From NCBI GenBank assembly GCA_003315335.1, contig QNRL01000006.1, positions 248,001-312,000 of the forward strand: DNA of 64,000 nucleotides, given 5' to 3'. The stretch comes from Pseudocitrobacter faecalis. Its GTDB lineage: Bacteria > Pseudomonadota > Gammaproteobacteria > Enterobacterales > Enterobacteriaceae. Under the pieces are notes generated by a model, which saw only the letters and a program-made list of their open reading frames with translations, was not told the origin of the DNA and searched no databases. The translations under genes were made by a program, and so were the position numbers. Positions 59,965-64,000 of this stretch are shown piece by piece; the first letter of the stretch is position 1; each line of letters opens with the position of its first letter.

Positions 59965-61473
59965 TTAAGACGCCAGCGACAGTTCACGCTTTCCCGCATT
60001 TTGCAGCAGCCATTGCGCCACGCGCGACTGCTGTTCGGCGTTCAGCCACATCCCCTGTTTCGTTCTGCGCCACAGCGCGTCATCGGCGCGGCGTACCCAT
60101 TCGTGCTCAACCAGGTAACGCAGTTCAGCTTCATAAAACTCATGACCGAAATCTTCACCTAAATCAGCCACACTTTTCGCCTGACCCAGTAACAGCTCGC
60201 TGTTGCTGCCGTAGGTGCGCGCAAAATGACGCGCCAGCGATTCGCTGATAAACGGATAACGGCGGCGTAAGGTTGCGGCGTAATCATCGCGGTCGCCGTT
60301 GATGTCTCCGCCGGGCAGCGTTGCGCCTTTAGTCCATGCCGGGCCGATATTTTTGTAATACGGTGCCAGTTTCTCCAGAGCATGCTCGGCAAGCTTACGA
60401 TAGGTAGTGAGTTTCCCGCCAAAGACTGAAAGCAACGGCGCCTGGTTATCGACGTCATGCACATCCAGCGTGTAGTCGCGGGTAATAGCCTGCGGTGAAT
60501 CCGATTCATCATCACAAAGCGGACGCACACCGGAATAAGTCCAGACGATGTCGTCACGCCCCAGCTGTTTTTTGAAGTGTGCGTTATACACTTTTAGCAG
60601 GTAGCTGATTTCCCCTTCATCGATTTCGACATTTTTCGGATCGCCGTGGTACTCCTGATCGGTCGTACCGATAATCGAAAACTCATCCATCCACGGGATC
60701 ACGAACACAATTCGCTTATCTTCGTTTTGCAGGATGTACGCCTGTTTCTGCGTGTGGACGCGCGGCACCACAATATGGCTGCCTTTAATCAGGCGGATGC
60801 CGTAAGGCGAGGGCAGGTGCATACCATCATCGAAGAACTGCTTCACCCACGGGCCGGTGGCGTTAACCAGGCCACGCGCCTGCCAGGTGTATTTTTTGCC
60901 GGTATCGATATCTTCCGCTTCAACAATCCACAGGCCATTTTCACGGCGAGCGGAAGTCGCGCGCGTGCGAGTCAGTACCTCACCGCCTTTACGCACCACC
61001 ATCTGCGCGTTGGCTAATACCAGGCGCGCATCGTCAACCCAGCAGTCGGAATATTCGAATCCGCGCACGATTTCTGGTTTAAGTACCGATTCTGCGCCAA
61101 AACGCAAACCGGTTGACCCCGGCAAACTGGTGCGTTTGCCCAGGTGATCGTACATAAACAAACCAATGCGAATCATCCACGCCGGTCGCAGATGCGGGCG
61201 ATGCGGCAGACGAAAACGCATCGGGAAAGCGATATGCGGTGCCATTTTTAACAGCACTTCACGCTCGGCGAGCGCTTCGCTCACCAGGCGAAATTCATAG
61301 TGTTCAAGGTAGCGAAGGCCGCCGTGGATGAGCTTAGAACTGGCGCTGGAGGTGGCGCATGCCAGATCCTGCGCTTCCAGCATCAAAACGGATAATCCGC
61401 GTCCGGCGGCATCCGCTGCGATCCCTGCGCCGTTGATCCCGCCACCTATCACAATCAGATCTTTGGTTTCCAT
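59965..61473 (-). CDS. glpD: GlpD, aerobic glycerol-3-phosphate dehydrogenase
   Basis: The 502-residue flavoenzyme has the FAD motif VIGGGINGAGIAADAAGRG at residues about 8-26. It oxidises glycerol-3-phosphate to dihydroxyacetone phosphate at the inner membrane and passes electrons to ubiquinone. ATG 61473 (METKDLIV) matches E. coli; an in-frame ATG six codons upstream is less likely. GlpR operators precede it. It uses the product brought in by ugp and freed by UgpQ. Confidence 0.97.
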   Translation of the reverse strand: METKDLIVIGGGINGAGIAADAAGRGLSVLMLEAQDLACATSSASSKLIHGGLRYLEHYEFRLVSEALAEREVLLKMAPHIAFPMRFRLPHRPHLRPAWMIRIGLFMYDHLGKRTSLPGSTGLRFGAESVLKPEIVRGFEYSDCWVDDARLVLANAQMVVRKGGEVLTRTRATSARRENGLWIVEAEDIDTGKKYTWQARGLVNATGPWVKQFFDDGMHLPSPYGIRLIKGSHIVVPRVHTQKQAYILQNEDKRIVFVIPWMDEFSIIGTTDQEYHGDPKNVEIDEGEISYLLKVYNAHFKKQLGRDDIVWTYSGVRPLCDDESDSPQAITRDYTLDVHDVDNQAPLLSVFGGKLTTYRKLAEHALEKLAPYYKNIGPAWTKGATLPGGDINGDRDDYAATLRRRYPFISESLARHFARTYGSNSELLLGQAKSVADLGEDFGHEFYEAELRYLVEHEWVRRADDALWRRTKQGMWLNAEQQSRVAQWLLQNAGKRELSLAS

Positions 61474-61487
61474 GCTCGCTACCTCGT

Positions 61488-61528
61488 TCACTTTCGTTAT
61501 AGCTCAATAATGCTCGATAACGAAAATA
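61488..61528. promoter_or_regulatory. two GlpR operators upstream of glpD
   Basis: AATGCTCGATAACGAAAATA (61509-61528) fits the GlpR consensus WATGTTCGWTAWCGAACATW closely. A second, weaker copy lies at about 61488-61508 in the other orientation (core TATAACGAAAG on the minus strand). GlpR is encoded about 1.4 kb away. Confidence 0.83.
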
Positions 61529-61674
61529 ATAGCAAACAAACGCGCGTTTGGTAACATCAAAAAAACAATTTACAGTGATGTGTGTAACATATTGGCGTTT
61601 CACTGCCGTCAGGACGTACACTTGGCGGTAAAATGGCGTGAGTTCGCCCACCTGCAATAAAGAGATGAAAAACC

Positions 61675-62004
61675 ATGGAACAGTTTGTGTGTATCAATGT
61701 AGAAGAAGCGCACCAGAAATTACGCCAGCAGACCGCGGTGCTGGTAGATATTCGTGACCCGCAGAGCTATGCGCTGGGCCACACGCCGGGCGCGTTTCAT
61801 CTGACCAACGATACGCTGGGCGCGTTTATGCGCGATAATGATTTTGACACGCCGGTGATGGTGATGTGCTATCACGGCAACAGTAGCAAGGGCGCGGCGC
61901 AATATTTGTTACAGCAGGGCTATGATGAAGTGTATAGCGTGGACGGCGGCTTCGACGCCTGGCATCGCCACTTCCCGGCTGAGGTTGAGCACATCGCGCT
62001 TTAG
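61675..62004 (+). CDS. glpE: GlpE, thiosulfate sulfurtransferase (rhodanese)
   Basis: The 109-residue single-domain rhodanese has the active-site Cys65 in [12 protein letters not shown]. It transfers sulfur from thiosulfate to cyanide or thioredoxin in vitro. First gene of glpEGR, divergent from glpD; one residue longer than in E. coli. Confidence 0.96.
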   Translation: MEQFVCINVEEAHQKLRQQTAVLVDIRDPQSYALGHTPGAFHLTNDTLGAFMRDNDFDTPVMVMCYHGNSSKGAAQYLLQQGYDEVYSVDGGFDAWHRHFPAEVEHIAL

Positions 62005-62060
62005 GCATTTGAATGCGATGTTATACTGTCCCCCTTTGTGTGGAATAAGCGACCCTCTGC

Positions 62061-62891
62061 ATGTTGATGATCACCTCTTTTACTAACCCACGCGTCGCCC
62101 AGGCCTTTGTGGACTACATGGCGACGCAGGGTGTTATCCTGACAATACAACAACATACTCAGAGTGATGTCTGGCTCGCCGATGAAAGCCAGGCCGAACG
62201 CGTGCGTACCGAGTTGACCCGCTTTTTGGAAAACCCGGCAGATCCGCGTTATCTGGCGGCGAGCTGGCAAGCGGGCCACACCAATAGCGGGTTGCACTAT
62301 CGTCGTTTCCCGTTCCTCGAAACGCTGAAAGCGAACGCGGGGCCGGTGACCATGGCGGTGATGATCGCCTGTATTCTGGTTTTCGTCCTGATGAACGTGG
62401 TGGGCGATCAGGCTGTGATGATCTGGCTGGCATGGCCCTATGACAGTTCAGTGCAGTTTGAAGCCTGGCGCTACTTTAGCCACGCGCTGATGCATTTCTC
62501 GGTGCTACATATTTTGTTTAACCTGCTGTGGTGGTGGTATCTCGGCGGGGCGGTGGAGAAACGCATTGGCAGCGGTAAACTGGTGGTGATTACCGCCATC
62601 AGCGCGCTGTTGAGCGGTTTTATACAGCATCAGTTTAGCGGCCCCTGGTTTGGCGGGTTGTCTGGCGTGGTGTATGCGCTGATGGGGTACGTCTGGCTGC
62701 GCGGCGAGCGCGATCCGGACAGCGGAATTTACCTGCAGCGTGGGTTGATTATCTTTTCGTTGGTCTGGCTGGTTGCCGGTTGGTTTGATCTTTTTGGCAT
62801 GTCGATTGCCAATGGCGCACATGTTACCGGCCTGGTGGTCGGTCTGGCGATGGCGTTTGTCGATACGCTAAATGCGCGAAAGCGCGCGTAA
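62061..62891 (+). CDS. glpG: GlpG, rhomboid intramembrane protease
   Basis: The 276-residue rhomboid has an N-terminal cytoplasmic domain and six membrane segments. The catalytic Ser201 is in [12 protein letters not shown] and His254 in [21 protein letters not shown] carries the supporting Asn. It cleaves membrane proteins within the bilayer. Exactly the E. coli length. Confidence 0.97.
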   Translation: MLMITSFTNPRVAQAFVDYMATQGVILTIQQHTQSDVWLADESQAERVRTELTRFLENPADPRYLAASWQAGHTNSGLHYRRFPFLETLKANAGPVTMAVMIACILVFVLMNVVGDQAVMIWLAWPYDSSVQFEAWRYFSHALMHFSVLHILFNLLWWWYLGGAVEKRIGSGKLVVITAISALLSGFIQHQFSGPWFGGLSGVVYALMGYVWLRGERDPDSGIYLQRGLIIFSLVWLVAGWFDLFGMSIANGAHVTGLVVGLAMAFVDTLNARKRA

Positions 62892-62909
62892 ATTTTTCAG
62901 GGACTCACC

Positions 62910-63674
62910 ATGAAACAAACACAACGTCATGACGCGATAATTGAGCTGGTTAAATTGCAGGGCTATGTCAGCACTGAAGAACTGGTGGAGCACTTTTCCG
63001 TTAGTCCACAAACCATCCGCCGCGACCTGAACGACCTTGCGGAGCAGAAGATGATCCTGCGCCATCATGGCGGTGCGGCGTTGCCATCAAGCTCGGTAAA
63101 CGCTTCGTGGCACGACCGAAAATCGACGCAAACGGCGGAGAAAGAACGCATTGCCCGCAAGGTGGCCAGCGAAATTCCGAACGGCTCTACGCTGTTTATC
63201 GATATCGGCACCACGCCGGAAGCGGTCGCTCACGCCCTACTTAATCACAGCGATCTGCGTATCGTCACCAATAACCTCAACGTGGCGAACACACTGATGG
63301 TGAAAGAGGATTTCCGTATTATCCTTGCGGGCGGCGAATTGCGTAGCCGTGACGGTGGGATTATCGGTGAAGCCACGCTCGATTTTATCTCCCAGTTCCG
63401 CCTCGATTTCGGCATTCTGGGGATTAGCGGTATCGACAGCGACGGTTCGCTGCTTGAGTTTGATTACCATGAAGTGCGTACCAAGCGTGCCATTATTGAG
63501 AACTCGCGCCATGTCATGCTGGTGGTCGACCATTCTAAGTTTGGTCGTAATGCGATGGTGAATATGGGCAGTATCAGCATGGTCGATGCGGTTTATACAG
63601 ATACCCTGCCGCCGGATGGGGTGATGAAGGTGATTGCCGAACATAACATCCAACTGGAGTTGTGTCGGGAGTAA
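62910..63674 (+). CDS. glpR: GlpR, glycerol-3-phosphate regulon repressor (DeoR family)
   Basis: The 254-residue protein has the DeoR helix-turn-helix (VSTEELVEHFSVSPQTIRRD, about residues 19-38) and a sugar-phosphate sensing domain (ILAGGELRSRDGGIIGE). Glycerol-3-phosphate releases it from DNA. The gene looks intact, unlike the frameshifted copy of E. coli K-12 reference strains. Operators lie before glpD. Confidence 0.97.
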   Translation: MKQTQRHDAIIELVKLQGYVSTEELVEHFSVSPQTIRRDLNDLAEQKMILRHHGGAALPSSSVNASWHDRKSTQTAEKERIARKVASEIPNGSTLFIDIGTTPEAVAHALLNHSDLRIVTNNLNVANTLMVKEDFRIILAGGELRSRDGGIIGEATLDFISQFRLDFGILGISGIDSDGSLLEFDYHEVRTKRAIIENSRHVMLVVDHSKFGRNAMVNMGSISMVDAVYTDTLPPDGVMKVIAEHNIQLELCRE

Positions 63675-63684
63675 CGGTGAGAAG

Positions 63685-63736
63685 TGCCGGATGCGGCTAC
63701 GCCTTATCCGGCCTACGGAGTGCTTGTAGGCCGGAG
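63685..63736. repeat. REP element after glpR
   Basis: A full unit (TGCCGGATGCGGCTACGCC...CCGGCCTAC, 63685-63716) is followed by a partial unit (GTAGGCCGGAGGC, 63726-63738), between the convergent ends of glpR and the transporter. Confidence 0.85.
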
Positions 63737-63743
63737 GCATCGA

Positions 63744-64000
63744 TTACATCTGGAACTGCCCTTTGCTCAGGTCAGTCACGATGGTATTCATTTTGTCTTC
63801 CGTCAGTTGATAGAAGCGAATGGAAATTGCGGTAATCAGATAGAAGATAGCCGGTAGCACGGTGAACAGAATCAGTACGCCGCGAATTGCTTCGGCAGAC
63901 TGCTGCTCGACGCCAGCCTGATAGCCATAGAAAGCCAGACCCCAGCCGGTGAGCGCCCCGCCAATTGCCACGCCCAGTTTGATGATAAAGATATTCGCTG
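63744..64000 (-). CDS. GPH-family sugar transporter, C-terminal part only
   Basis: The frame is open to the window end and shows 85 C-terminal residues with two to three membrane segments (KLGVAIGGALTGWGLAFYGY, then RGVLILFTVLPAIFYLITA) and the tail YQLTEDKMNTIVTDL. This is the end of the MelB/YicJ-type glycoside-pentoside-hexuronide:cation symporters. The substrate cannot be judged. K-12 has no such gene next to glpR, so the collinear region ends here. Confidence 0.8.
   Translation of the reverse strand, partial: ANIFIIKLGVAIGGALTGWGLAFYGYQAGVEQQSAEAIRGVLILFTVLPAIFYLITAISIRFYQLTEDKMNTIVTDLSKGQFQM

Overview
The window is a stretch of enterobacterial chromosome, not a plasmid or phage. Nearly every protein can be matched to an Escherichia coli K-12 gene, and the order follows the E. 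coli block yhiN-yhiI-rbbA-yhhJ ... ftsYEX-rpoH-liv-ugp-ggt-gnt-asd-glg-glp. It is not E. coli itself: padC with a LysR regulator, a TRAP transporter, an M-box-controlled MgtE-like gene and a GPH-family transporter occur where K-12 has other or no genes. REP/BIME elements of the E. coli/Citrobacter/Enterobacter type are frequent. My best guess is Citrobacter, Enterobacter or a close relative; the genus cannot be fixed from the sequence by eye.

Layout. 1-7719: the 3' part of yhiN, a compact MgtE-like Mg2+ transporter (minus) behind what looks like an M-box riboswitch, then yhiI-rbbA-yhhJ. 7810-9276: a LysR regulator divergent from padC (phenolic acid decarboxylase). 9280-13434: yhhT, yhhS, dcrB, yhhQ, tusA. 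13620-16418: a three-gene TRAP transporter behind a CRP site. 16434-20917: REP cluster, zntA with its ZntR promoter, yhhN, yhhM, yhhL, rsmD. 21110-25513: ftsY-ftsE-ftsX and rpoH. 25852-33527: livJ, an AtaRT-like toxin-antitoxin pair, panM, livKHMGF. 33817-38769: ugpBAECQ behind Pho-box repeats. 38766-43925: yhhA, ggt, yhhY, the sRNA RyhB, yhhX, yhhW. 44028-47029: gntR-gntKU. 47078-48887: an Abi-like HEPN gene inserted next to yhgN, with a possible small RNA between them. 49120-59892: asd and glgBXCAP. 59965-63674: glpD divergent from glpEGR. 63744-64000: the end of a GPH-family transporter.

How the genes work together. Several regulator-target sets are complete within the window: GntR with two operators before gntKU, GlpR with two operators before glpD, RyhB with its Fur box, an AtaR-like antitoxin with a palindrome at its promoter, and a LysR gene facing padC. 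Others use regulators encoded elsewhere: ZntR at zntA, PhoB at ugpB, CRP at the TRAP and gntK promoters, sigma-E at rpoH. Liv and Ugp are complete ABC importers; glgBXCAP is the full glycogen set.

The accessory items most worth following are the M-box/MgtE unit with an apparent Shine-Dalgarno-masking hairpin, the AtaRT-like module whose toxin gene runs into panM, the Abi-like HEPN gene between gntU and yhgN, and the putative small RNA beside it. I saw no tRNA, rRNA, CRISPR array, insertion sequence or prophage.
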